DNA of 64,000 bases from an uncultured Aquimonas sp. (lineage in GTDB: Bacteria; Pseudomonadota; Gammaproteobacteria; Xanthomonadales; Xanthomonadaceae), in the NCBI RefSeq assembly GCF_937888285.1, contig NZ_CALART010000068.1:1-64000 (forward strand), written 5' to 3'. The notes under the pieces were generated by a model. The model was not told the DNA's origin, made no database searches, and worked only from the letters and a program-made list of their open reading frames with translations. Shown here one piece after another: positions 7,871 through 15,829 of the stretch (the first letter of the stretch is position 1; each line of letters opens with the position of its first letter). A program made the translations under genes and the position numbers.

Positions 7871-10330
7871 TCAGGGCGTTGCTGGGGGGCGCAGGCGCGC
7901 GTCCAGATAACCCAGCAGCCGCGGATCCTGCTGCCTGAGCCGCTCGCTGTCCGCGCGTAGCCGGGCGAGCTCGGATGCATGCTCCGCCTCCAGGGCGCGC
8001 ATCCATAGCGAGGCGAGTTCCACCAGCTCTGCGGACGGCTCCCTGTCACTCAGTGCGTTCTTGATCGTTGCGATCGCTGCCTCCGACGCATTGCGCTCGG
8101 CGCCGTCACGCAGCTGCACGAGCAGTGCCAGCAGATGCAGGTTCTCGTTGGCAGGAAAGCGCGCGAGTGCCTGGACGGCGTGCGCCGCCAGCGAATCGCC
8201 GCGTTCTCCCAGCGAGGTGCCAATCAGAAAGCGGTTGGCAAGCAGACGCTGGCGCGTGCTGTCGGCGATATCTTCCCAGCCCAGCATCTCGTCCAGCAGC
8301 GCTGCAGCCTCGACCAGTTTGCGGTTGGCGGCCAGCGCCATCACCTGCGAGTTCGCATAGGGCACCAGCCTGGCGTTGCCTTCGCCCAGCACCGCGCGGG
8401 CTTCGTCCAGCATGCCTGCACCGGTGCGTTCAGCGAGCTCGGCGCGATCGGTCGAGAGATACAGGTGCAACAGCGCCTGGGCGATGGCGAGACGTTCCGT
8501 GGTTGGCTGCTCGGTGCCGCTGCGTGCGGACTGCAGCAGGCGTTCGGCCTCCGCGTGGCGATTGAGCGCGATCAGCGCGCGGGCGCGCAGACGAACCCAG
8601 GCAGGCGGCACCGGGCTGCGGTCGGTGAGGGCCAGGACCTGGGCCGGATCGTCGGCGATCAGCAGCTGCGCCACATGGCCGATGTACTGCACCTGTTGAG
8701 GATCGGACGCGCCCTGCATGATCAATGCGAGCGCATTGATGGTGGCGCGCACATCCTCGCTGCGGCCCTCGATCGACTGCAGCCGCGCGGTCTGCAGCAG
8801 TAGTTCACGCTGGATATCGACGGGCCAGTCCGCGTGTCCGCTCAAGGCATCGATCATCTGCTGTGCGGCCGCGCGCTCGCCGAGCCCGATTGCCGCCTCG
8901 ATCAGCGCAAGGGAGACGCGGGGATCGGTGAACCCACCGCTGGTGAGCTGTTGCTCCCACGCCTGGCGGACGATGCTGCGCAGGTCCGGTCCCTGGCCGG
9001 CAAAAGGATCCGCGGCACGGAACATGTCCAGCAGGAACCGATTGACGCGGTCGGAATTGTCGCGCTCCTCCACCGCCATCGCGTGGGCCCTCGCCAGCTC
9101 GGCATCGCGCAGCAGCAGCTGCACCACCAGGCCGAGGATCAGAAGTGCGGCCACGCCCACCGCACTGAGCGGCAGCGAGTGACGAGCGACGAACTTGCGC
9201 ATCCGATAGGCGCGGCCCTGTCCCACCGCGCGCACGGGGCGCCCTTCGAGGAACGCCTCGATGTCCTGCGCGAAGTCCAGGGTCGATTGGTAGCGTTCGT
9301 CGCCGCGCTTGCGCAGGGCGTGCAGGACGATCCGGTCCAGGTCGCCACGCAGACGCCGCGCGAGCTGGCCTGCATGCAGCAGGCCGCAGCCCCTTGCTGC
9401 GTCATCCGTGCAGCGCAGGCTGGGCGGAGGTGGCGACTCGTCGCGCACCTGACGCTCGATGTCAGCTGGACTCAGCCGATCGAACCGGTAGGGCGAGCAG
9501 CCGCACAGCAGCTCGTACAGCAGCAGCCCCAGCTGGTAGACGTCGGTGGCGACGTTGCACGGCTCGCCACTGAAGTGCTCGGGCGCGGCCGAAGCCAGTG
9601 AGAAGTAGCGGTCAGCCGTAGCCGTTGCCTTCAGATTCGGCTGCAGCGCCTTGGCGATCCCGAAGTCGAGCAGGCGCGGCTGTCCGCTGCTGTCCACGAA
9701 CACGTTGCTGGGCTTGATGTCGCGATGAACCACGAGGTTGCCGTGCGCGTGGCCTACGGCGCGCAGCACGGCCAGGAACAGCCGCAGCCGCGACTCCACG
9801 CCGAGCGCCTCGCGGGCACAGTACTCCGTGATCGGCGCACCCTCGACGTATTCCATGGCCAGCCAGGGCAGTCCTTCGGGCAGCATGCCGGCGTCGATCA
9901 GACGCGCCACGTGCGGGTGGCTCAGGCTGGCGAGGATGCGCTGCTCCTCGATGAAATGCCGCCGCGCGGCGTCGTCCACGCCGACCCGCAGCAGCTTGAG
10001 TGCGACCCGCTGGCGCCCCGAGCCCGCAGCGCGTTCTGCCAGCCAGACCTCGCCCATGCCGCCGTGACCGAGTGCCCGCAGCAGCTGGAAGCCGCCGACC
10101 TGGCCCAGGCCGCCCAGCTCGCCCGCGATGCGCCCGATCGCTGGTGGCACCTGTGGGTCCGGCTGTGCGCACAGGCCTGCGTCGGCTTCGAGCAGACGCC
10201 GCAGCTGTGCGGCGCGCTCGGGCTGTTCGATGGCGAGTTCAGCCAGCAGCCGGGTGCGTTCGGCGTCGGATAGCTCGATACAGCGTTCGAACAGTTGGCT
10301 GAGGGACTCCGGCTTCGTCGCGGTGCTCAC
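7871..10330 (-). CDS. Transmembrane Ser/Thr protein kinase paired with an ECF sigma factor
   Basis: 819-residue kinase. An N-terminal helical segment (1-80) precedes a Hanks-type kinase domain (about 80-365): glycine loop GHGGMGEV (88-95), Lys112 in VALKLL, HRDIKPSN (catalytic Asp204), DFG (222-224) and a SAAPE-type activation-segment end. One membrane helix (about 386-408) follows. The rest (410-819), outside the membrane, is helical and TPR-like and probably acts as a sensor. The start lies 4 bases after the sigma gene stop, so the two are co-translated. Known pairs of this kind (ECF43 group; EcfP/PknT in Vibrio, EcfK/PknS in Xanthomonas) activate the sigma factor by phosphorylation. All catalytic residues are present. 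Confidence 0.92.
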   Translation of the reverse strand: MSTATKPESLSQLFERCIELSDAERTRLLAELAIEQPERAAQLRRLLEADAGLCAQPDPQVPPAIGRIAGELGGLGQVGGFQLLRALGHGGMGEVWLAERAAGSGRQRVALKLLRVGVDDAARRHFIEEQRILASLSHPHVARLIDAGMLPEGLPWLAMEYVEGAPITEYCAREALGVESRLRLFLAVLRAVGHAHGNLVVHRDIKPSNVFVDSSGQPRLLDFGIAKALQPNLKATATADRYFSLASAAPEHFSGEPCNVATDVYQLGLLLYELLCGCSPYRFDRLSPADIERQVRDESPPPPSLRCTDDAARGCGLLHAGQLARRLRGDLDRIVLHALRKRGDERYQSTLDFAQDIEAFLEGRPVRAVGQGRAYRMRKFVARHSLPLSAVGVAALLILGLVVQLLLRDAELARAHAMAVEERDNSDRVNRFLLDMFRAADPFAGQGPDLRSIVRQAWEQQLTSGGFTDPRVSLALIEAAIGLGERAAAQQMIDALSGHADWPVDIQRELLLQTARLQSIEGRSEDVRATINALALIMQGASDPQQVQYIGHVAQLLIADDPAQVLALTDRSPVPPAWVRLRARALIALNRHAEAERLLQSARSGTEQPTTERLAIAQALLHLYLSTDRAELAERTGAGMLDEARAVLGEGNARLVPYANSQVMALAANRKLVEAAALLDEMLGWEDIADSTRQRLLANRFLIGTSLGERGDSLAAHAVQALARFPANENLHLLALLVQLRDGAERNASEAAIATIKNALSDREPSAELVELASLWMRALEAEHASELARLRADSERLRQQDPRLLGYLDARLRPPATP

Positions 10331-10334
10331 CGGC

Positions 10335-10907
10335 TCAGCTCAGCACGGGGTTGCAGCGCTCCGCGAGAAAGGCTCGCGCGAACCGCCACAGACGGTTGGC
10401 GGTAGGGACCGAAACGCCGAGCTGCACGGCGGCCTGCTCGATGCTCATGCCGAGGAAGTAGCGCAGCTCGACGAGGCGTGCATGACGTGGCTCCTCGCGT
10501 TCGAGCTCCTGCAAGGCGGCATCCAGCGCAAGCCAGTCGATCTGCGAGTTGCGGTCGAGCTGGCCGGGCAGCTGGTGCAGCTCTTCGATGTCGACCCGCT
10601 CGTACTCGCCGCCGCGCTTGTGGGCCTGGCTTTCGCGAATGCGGTCGATGATCAGATTGCGCACCACCCGAGCCGCCAGGCCGGTGAACTGGTCGCGGCT
10701 CTCGACCTCGATCGCGTTCGCCTGCCGCAGCTTGATGAAGGCTTCGTTGGCGAGTTCGGTCGCCTGCAGGGTCATGGGCCCGGACTGGTTGAGCTGGCGC
10801 TGTGCCACTCGACGAAGCACCGGATACACATGGGCCATCAGCTCGGCTTCCACGCTGCGGTCTCCAGCCGTCCAGCGCGAGAGTGACTCGGTGATGGAAA
10901 CGTTCAT
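10335..10907 (-). CDS. ECF sigma factor of the kinase-linked group
   Basis: 190-residue sigma-70-family factor. The sigma2 region spans about 20-90 (QATELANEAFIKLRQ, then VVRNLIIDRIRESQAHKRGG) and sigma4 about 130-185 (HARLVELRYFLGMSIEQAA, then helix-turn-helix SVPTANRLWRFARAFL). There is no anti-sigma gene; the kinase follows instead. The position where other ECF factors carry an acidic DAED in region 2.2 reads QATE here, with Thr46 and Thr50 nearby, as expected if phosphate supplies the missing charge. GAGG lies 6 bases before the ATG at 10907. Likely regulon: the genes behind the motifs at 7629 and 22886. Confidence 0.9.
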   Translation of the reverse strand: MNVSITESLSRWTAGDRSVEAELMAHVYPVLRRVAQRQLNQSGPMTLQATELANEAFIKLRQANAIEVESRDQFTGLAARVVRNLIIDRIRESQAHKRGGEYERVDIEELHQLPGQLDRNSQIDWLALDAALQELEREEPRHARLVELRYFLGMSIEQAAVQLGVSVPTANRLWRFARAFLAERCNPVLS

Positions 10908-11155
10908 GAAGATCCTCAGTCTCCCCCCGGAGCGGTCGCGCAGAATATCGACCGGGTAGCCGCCGGCGCAAGGCGCGGCAGGGGAAGACCAGGGCATGTT
11001 CCGGGAACACCAGCGCATCGCGCTTGCATCCGCCGCGCATGGGCGGAGCTGGGGATGGTCGAGCGCGCATCGGACCGCGATTCGCCGAGCCTGCGCGGTT
11101 CCGCCGGCGGCAGCGAGGGCGCATCGGCTTGCGCCTCGCGTCGATACCGGGCCTG

Positions 11156-12367
11156 CTATCCGCGCACTTCGCGCAGCGCCTCGATGGGGTCCATGCCGGC
11201 GCCCCGCGCCGCGGGCACGACTGCCGCTGCCAGCGCTATCAACAGCGCGCCCGCGCACACGCCGATGACCAGCAGCGGCGACAGCGCGAGTGAGGGCAGG
11301 AAGGGCAGGGCGTGGCTGAGCAGTCCGCAGAGCAGCAGGGCGGCCAGACCGCCGGCGGCGATTCCCGACCCGGAGACCACGCTTGCTTCCGTCAACATCT
11401 GCTGCAGCAGCGCGCCGCGACTCGCGCCCAGCGCCTTGTGCACGCCGATCTCGCGAATGCGTTCGGCGATCGCGGCAAGCGTCAGTGCAGTCACGCCGAA
11501 GCCGGCGACGCAGAACAGGATCAGTCCAAAGCTCAGCAGCAGCAGCCGCAGCGCCTTGCTGACACCATCCAGGCTGTCGCGCAGCGCGGCCGCCGAGTCG
11601 ATCCGCAGGCGTTCTTCGTCTTCCAGTGCAGGGCCGTGCCGCGCCACCAGTGCGGCACGCACGGAATCCAGGCGTGTGGCGAGCGCCTGGCTGTCGTGCA
11701 TGCCGAGTAGAAGCATCAGCGCGGGATCACCCTCGCGGTGCTCCAGCGCGAGCGACAACGGCAGCCATACCAGGGTGTCCTGCGACACTCCGAACAGTTC
11801 GCCGCGGGGTTCGGCGATGCCGACCACGCGGCACCAGTGGTCGCCAATTCTCAGGTGCTCGCCAAGCGCCGACGACGCGTCAAGGCGCAGGGCCAGCTCG
11901 GAGCCCACCACACAGGTCTGGCGGCGATGGTGCTCGTCAGTCCAGTCAAGCGCACGCCCCGCAGCGAGCTTGAGCCCGGTGATGGCCGCATAGTCGGGCT
12001 CAGCCGCCAGCGCGCGCACCTCCAGCAGTTCGCCGCGCGCGTCGCGGGCATGCTGAGTGGAAAGCGGCAGGGCCGCGGCGCTCTGTGCCACGCCCGGCAG
12101 TGCCGCCAGCGCGCGCGCATCGCCGGCCCGCAGACGTTCTTCACCGGCCTGCTGCTGGCCACGCGGAACCGCCAGGCGAACGCTGGCCGAGCGCGCACCC
12201 AGCGCATCGAACTGCTGTTCGGTGTGGCTGCGCAGGCTGGAGGCGAGGCTGATCAGCAGCAGCAGGCTGGCCACGGCCAGCCCCCAGGCGGCGGCAATCG
12301 CGCCCGCGCGCGCACCGCGTCCCCGCAGCGCATAGCGCACCGCCCACAGCAGCGCCGCCGCGTTCAT
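11156..12367 (-). CDS. MacB/LolC-type ABC permease of the RiPP operon
   Basis: 403-residue FtsX-family permease. One N-terminal membrane helix (about 20-45) is followed by a periplasmic domain (about 45-270) and three C-terminal helices (about 278-395). The segment AERIREIGVHKALGASRGALL is the typical FtsX cytoplasmic coupling loop, and the C-terminus GMDPIEALREVRG is also characteristic. With the overlapping ATPase and adaptor genes it forms a MacAB-like tripartite efflux set. It ends the RiPP operon; 248 bases separate it from the sigma gene, without an obvious terminator. A role in export or self-protection against the peptide is inferred from position. Confidence 0.88.
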   Translation of the reverse strand: MNAAALLWAVRYALRGRGARAGAIAAAWGLAVASLLLLISLASSLRSHTEQQFDALGARSASVRLAVPRGQQQAGEERLRAGDARALAALPGVAQSAAALPLSTQHARDARGELLEVRALAAEPDYAAITGLKLAAGRALDWTDEHHRRQTCVVGSELALRLDASSALGEHLRIGDHWCRVVGIAEPRGELFGVSQDTLVWLPLSLALEHREGDPALMLLLGMHDSQALATRLDSVRAALVARHGPALEDEERLRIDSAAALRDSLDGVSKALRLLLLSFGLILFCVAGFGVTALTLAAIAERIREIGVHKALGASRGALLQQMLTEASVVSGSGIAAGGLAALLLCGLLSHALPFLPSLALSPLLVIGVCAGALLIALAAAVVPAARGAGMDPIEALREVRG

Positions 12368-13116
12368 GCCGCCTCCGCCAGCGCGGCGGACCCCGAGCGA
12401 GATGCCCGGTTGACCAGGCCCCCGGTGAGCAGATCCTCACTGACCCGGCCGCGCTCGATCCGCAGCCGCCTGGGCGCACTGAGAGCGATCTCGGGGTCAT
12501 GGGTCACCAGCACCAGGGTGGCGCCGCCTGCGTGCAGGTCGCGCAGCACACCCATGACTTCGGTCGAGGCCTCGGGGTCGAGACTCCCGGTCGGCTCATC
12601 AGCGAGGATCAGTTCAGGCTGGGTGACCAGCGCGCGCGCGATCGCGACCCGCTGGCGCTGTCCGCCAGACAGGCTGTCGGGGCGGTGCTGCAGGCGCTCA
12701 GCCAAGCCCAGGCGCTCGAGCAGCCGCCGCGCACGCTCGAGACGGGCGCGCTGCGGCAGCGGCTGGTACAGCAGCGGCAGCGCGACGTTTTCCAGCGCGC
12801 TCAGCTGGGGCAGCAGCTGGAACCCCTGGAAGACGAAGCCGATCCGGCGGTTCCGCACGTCTGCGCGCGCGCGATCATCGAGGGCGCCGACGCAGTGTCC
12901 GCCCAGCAGGTAGCGCCCCGCGCTCAGCGGAGCCAGGCAGCCGAGCAGATTCAGCAGAGTCGACTTGCCGCCACCGCTGGGGCCGGTGATCGCGACGAAC
13001 TCACCGCGCGCGATATGCAGGTCGGTGGGGGCCAAGGCATCCACGGGCTGCCCCTGCTGTGCGCCCGGATAGCGCTTGCAGGCCTGCTGGAGTTCGATCA
13101 GCGGAGCGGTACTCAT
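12364..13116 (-). CDS. MacB/LolD-type ABC ATPase
   Basis: 250-residue ATP-binding protein that powers the permease encoded next to it (ATGA-type overlaps on both sides). It has Walker A GPSGGGKST, Q-loop FVFQGFQLL, signature LSGGQRQRVAIARAL, Walker B LILADEPTGSLD and the switch His in LVTHD, all of the LolD/MacB subgroup that works with FtsX permeases. The last 30 residues are an extension rich in Ala, Gly and Ser. Confidence 0.92.
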   Translation of the reverse strand: MSTAPLIELQQACKRYPGAQQGQPVDALAPTDLHIARGEFVAITGPSGGGKSTLLNLLGCLAPLSAGRYLLGGHCVGALDDRARADVRNRRIGFVFQGFQLLPQLSALENVALPLLYQPLPQRARLERARRLLERLGLAERLQHRPDSLSGGQRQRVAIARALVTQPELILADEPTGSLDPEASTEVMGVLRDLHAGGATLVLVTHDPEIALSAPRRLRIERGRVSEDLLTGGLVNRASRSGSAALAEAA

Positions 13117-14333
13117 CGACGCACCCCGGAGAGGCTCGCGAGCGCATCCTTGCTCGCAGGCGGCTGCGGAGCCGTCGATTCAATGCGGGTGCCGTTTTCC
13201 AGCCTGCGCAGCAAGGCAGGCGGGCCCGCCACGAAGGAGACGTCCAGGGCGTCGTCGGCGCGGACTTCGACGTAGTCGGCGTCGCTGTTGCCGAGCTGCA
13301 GCCTGCGGCGCTGGGCGCGTCCCTCTTCGACTGCCCAGGCGTGGCCCAGGCGAGGATCGTTGGCGTCGGTCTGCACCGCGGCCAGCGGCAGGCTGAGCGC
13401 AGGCGCGGTGTCCTCGCGCCAGCTGCCGCGCAGACTCATGCCGGGGCGCAGGCCCGGCAGCAGGGAACTGAGAGCGACCCGCACCGGGTAACGCACACCC
13501 TGCCGCGCCGGCGCGCCCATCAAGCCGGCCTGCAGCGGTTCGGCGCCGAGCTCACGGATGCGTCCGTGCAGCGGCGTGTCGGGCAGGGCCGGCAGATGCA
13601 GTTGGATGGAGTCACCGCGCTGCAGCCGTGCGATCTGGGCTTCAGGTACGTCGATCTCCGCCTCCAGCGTCGACAGATCGGCCAGACGCACGAGGTCGCC
13701 CTGTTCATAGCCGCCAACCGGCGCGACGAATTCGCCGGGCTTGATGCTGACCCGCAGCACGCGGCCGTCGATCGGCGCATGTCCGCGAGTCTGTGCGAGC
13801 GCCGCTTCCAGTTTGCCGATCGATTGCCGCAGCTGCTCGGCCCGCTCGGTCGCCAGCTGCAGTTCGGCTGCGGCCTCGGTGCGCTGGACCTGCAGGCGGG
13901 TGAAGTCGGCGGCACCCAGCCAGCCGTCCGCGCGCAGACGCTCGCCGCGCTGCAGATGCGCTTCGGCCTGCGTCTGCTGGGCGCGGGCGCGTTCCAGCAG
14001 GGCAGCGCTTCCGCGCAGTTCGGAGCGTGCAGCGGCGAGGTCGGCCTGCAGCTGGCTGTCGTCGAGTTCGAACAGCAGCTGGCCACGCGCCACGTCATCG
14101 CCCTCACGCACATGCACCGCCAGGACCCGTCCAAATGCGCCGGCCCCGAGGCCCGCGGTTTCGCGTGCCAGCAGGCGACCTTCAAACTCGCGACCGGGCG
14201 TCAGCACGCGCGCTTCCACCTGCACCAGTTCGGCGACCTCGACGCGTTCGCCGCTGAGCCAGGGCCTGAGGGCGGGAAGACAGACCAGGCCGAGCAGAAC
14301 GGCGCTGGCGATCACTGCGCGGCGCGGGCTCAT
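13113..14333 (-). CDS. HlyD/MacA-type periplasmic adaptor
   Basis: 406-residue membrane fusion protein. One N-terminal membrane helix (about 5-22) is followed by a lipoyl half (VREGDDVARGQLLFELDDSQ), a coiled-coil hairpin (about 100-200, rich in Ala, Glu, Gln and Arg), the second lipoyl half (HAPIDGRVLRVSIKPGEFV) and beta-barrel domains. The start codon is fixed by the ATGA overlap with the preceding Yip1-type gene. It should link the MacB-like ATPase/permease to an outer membrane channel encoded elsewhere. The length is typical. Confidence 0.9.
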   Translation of the reverse strand: MSPRRAVIASAVLLGLVCLPALRPWLSGERVEVAELVQVEARVLTPGREFEGRLLARETAGLGAGAFGRVLAVHVREGDDVARGQLLFELDDSQLQADLAAARSELRGSAALLERARAQQTQAEAHLQRGERLRADGWLGAADFTRLQVQRTEAAAELQLATERAEQLRQSIGKLEAALAQTRGHAPIDGRVLRVSIKPGEFVAPVGGYEQGDLVRLADLSTLEAEIDVPEAQIARLQRGDSIQLHLPALPDTPLHGRIRELGAEPLQAGLMGAPARQGVRYPVRVALSSLLPGLRPGMSLRGSWREDTAPALSLPLAAVQTDANDPRLGHAWAVEEGRAQRRRLQLGNSDADYVEVRADDALDVSFVAGPPALLRRLENGTRIESTAPQPPASKDALASLSGVRR

Positions 14334-15013
14334 GAGAGGCTCGCCAGGCCGAGCAGCAGGGCCGTGGGCACCAGCGCCAGGGCGATGGCGGCAGGCCAGC
14401 CAAGGCCGAGCCACTGGCGCAGGCCGCTGCTGCAGACCGCCAGCTTCAGCAGCAGCGGCGCGGAGAACAGGCCTGCAAGCGCCGCTATGCTGTCAGGGAG
14501 ATTCTTGATGCCCAGCAGCGACAGCAGCGACAGCGCATTGAAGACATCCTCGAAGCGCTGGCGGTCGCTGCCGCCCAGCACGAGCAGCAGGCCGGCCAGC
14601 ATGCCGAGCACGCCGGGCAGGGCGCACCAGGCGGCAAAGCTGAACCAGTGGCCGAAGCTGCGCAGGTCGTCGCGCAGGCGTGCCACCAGGAAGAAGCACA
14701 GCGCTTCCAGGCCGATCATCAGCGGAAAGCTCAGCAATAGGCTGACCAGCGAAGCGGTGATCAGGCTGCGTCGACTCATCCAGTCGAAACTCTCGGCAGG
14801 CGCGCCGGGGTAGCGCTCGACCATGTCGGCGCGCAGCCAGTCGAGGTCCACCGTCAGGTAGTACAGGGCCGACAGCAGCATGGCCGAGCCGAGCAGGATC
14901 AGCAGCGGCGCCAGCACGCGAGGCCGGCGGTCGAGCGCACGCCAGCCTTCGGCGTTGTCAAAGGCGAAGCGGCCCAGCTGCTGCGGCAGCGACAGGGTGA
15001 TCTGCGCGTTCAT
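14330..15013 (-). CDS. Yip1-like multi-pass membrane protein
   Basis: 227 residues with about five hydrophobic helices (near 35-55, 88-112, 128-152, 180-195, 205-225). The pattern and segments such as SFAAWCALPGVLGMLAG resemble bacterial Yip1-domain proteins, which often sit beside MacAB-like efflux genes. The role in the RiPP operon is unknown; immunity or assembly of the exporter are possible. The gene lies between the small membrane protein (4-base gap) and the adaptor (4-base overlap). Confidence 0.7.
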   Translation of the reverse strand: MNAQITLSLPQQLGRFAFDNAEGWRALDRRPRVLAPLLILLGSAMLLSALYYLTVDLDWLRADMVERYPGAPAESFDWMSRRSLITASLVSLLLSFPLMIGLEALCFFLVARLRDDLRSFGHWFSFAAWCALPGVLGMLAGLLLVLGGSDRQRFEDVFNALSLLSLLGIKNLPDSIAALAGLFSAPLLLKLAVCSSGLRQWLGLGWPAAIALALVPTALLLGLASLS

Positions 15014-15017
15014 GGCC

Positions 15018-15254
15018 TCACCACTCCTCGGTGCGCGGCGCCGGTTCCGGACGCAGCAGCTTGAACAGGACCACGGCCGCGCCGAGCAGGAACGCCGCGC
15101 TCAGCAGCAGCAACCCGGGCGGCAGGTCGAGCAGACTCTCGCCGCGATCGAGCGCGGGCTTGAGCAGGCCCACATAGAAGCCGGCGGCCGTGCCGATCAG
15201 GGAGAACACGGCACCCAGCAGGAAGCCGAGTCGTGCCTGTCGATTCAATTTCAT
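15018..15254 (-). CDS. Small two-helix membrane protein
   Basis: 78 residues, with two hydrophobic helices (about 8-30 and 43-66) and a charged C-terminus ending APRTEEW. GGAGG six bases before the ATG and an ATGA overlap with the M50 protease gene make this a real gene despite its size. No family recognised. Its place between the protease and exporter genes suggests a membrane partner or immunity peptide for the RiPP. Confidence 0.75.
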   Translation of the reverse strand: MKLNRQARLGFLLGAVFSLIGTAAGFYVGLLKPALDRGESLLDLPPGLLLLSAAFLLGAAVVLFKLLRPEPAPRTEEW

Positions 15255-15829
15255 GGGACACCTCCGAACGTGGTCGGCCAGCAGTAGCGGGCCAGGGCTA
15301 GGCTGGCGCTGCCCAGGGCGAGCAGAGCCAGCAGGGTGAGCGTGGGTGGGAGCAGGACTCGAGCTGCGCCGGCTGCTGCCGGGCGCAGACGGAGCAGACG
15401 GCCGGCGTCGGTTTGGCCGACAGGGCGTGCGTTGCTCGCGAACATCAGGCTCGCGCTGAGCGCTGCGCCGAGGGCGATGTCGGTCGCCCAGCCCGGCGGC
15501 GTGGACACCAGCGCGGCCCCGGCCAGCAGGAGCGCGGTCGCGTCGGCGGTGGGACCCGCCAGCAGCACGCGGCGCTGTACGTGTGCGTCCAGCCGCGGCT
15601 GCGCCGGGGCGTGATAGTGCGGCTGCAGTCGACCCCGAAGCGTCCACTCGATGCGCCCCTGCAGCCCGTGCAGTCTGCCGACGGCCCAGTGCGCGGACTC
15701 ATGGCCCAGCACCAGCAGGGGCAGCCACATCAGCGCCGCCAACAGCAGCCAGGGTGATGCCTGCACGGCCGCTGCCGACAGCAGCAGCGCCGCGCAGCAC
15801 AGCAGGGCCAGGGCCAGCAGCAGCTTCAC
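15251..15829 (-). CDS. M50-type (site-2-protease-like) membrane metallopeptidase
   Basis: 192 residues from a GTG start fixed by a GTGA overlap with the dehydrogenase gene. The first hydrophobic segment is MKLLLALALLCCAALLL (the GTG is read as Met). Within the next membrane segment is LGHESAHW, giving the zinc motif HESAH. Near residue 145 NARPVGQTDAGRLL matches the second M50 motif N-x-x-P-x-x-x-x-D-G/A, whose Asp is the third zinc ligand. All three ligands are therefore present. In RiPP operons membrane proteases commonly remove the leader peptide; an M50 enzyme is an unusual choice compared with CPBP (SagE-type) or C39 enzymes. Leader cleavage is inferred from context. Confidence 0.82.
   Translation of the reverse strand: MKLLLALALLCCAALLLSAAAVQASPWLLLAALMWLPLLVLGHESAHWAVGRLHGLQGRIEWTLRGRLQPHYHAPAQPRLDAHVQRRVLLAGPTADATALLLAGAALVSTPPGWATDIALGAALSASLMFASNARPVGQTDAGRLLRLRPAAAGAARVLLPPTLTLLALLALGSASLALARYCWPTTFGGVP

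Noticed and set aside
10997..11009. Palindrome TGTTCC-G-GGAACA between sigma gene and permease gene as operator
   Set aside because: Thirteen bases, single copy, not near a clear promoter; could be chance in GC-rich DNA.
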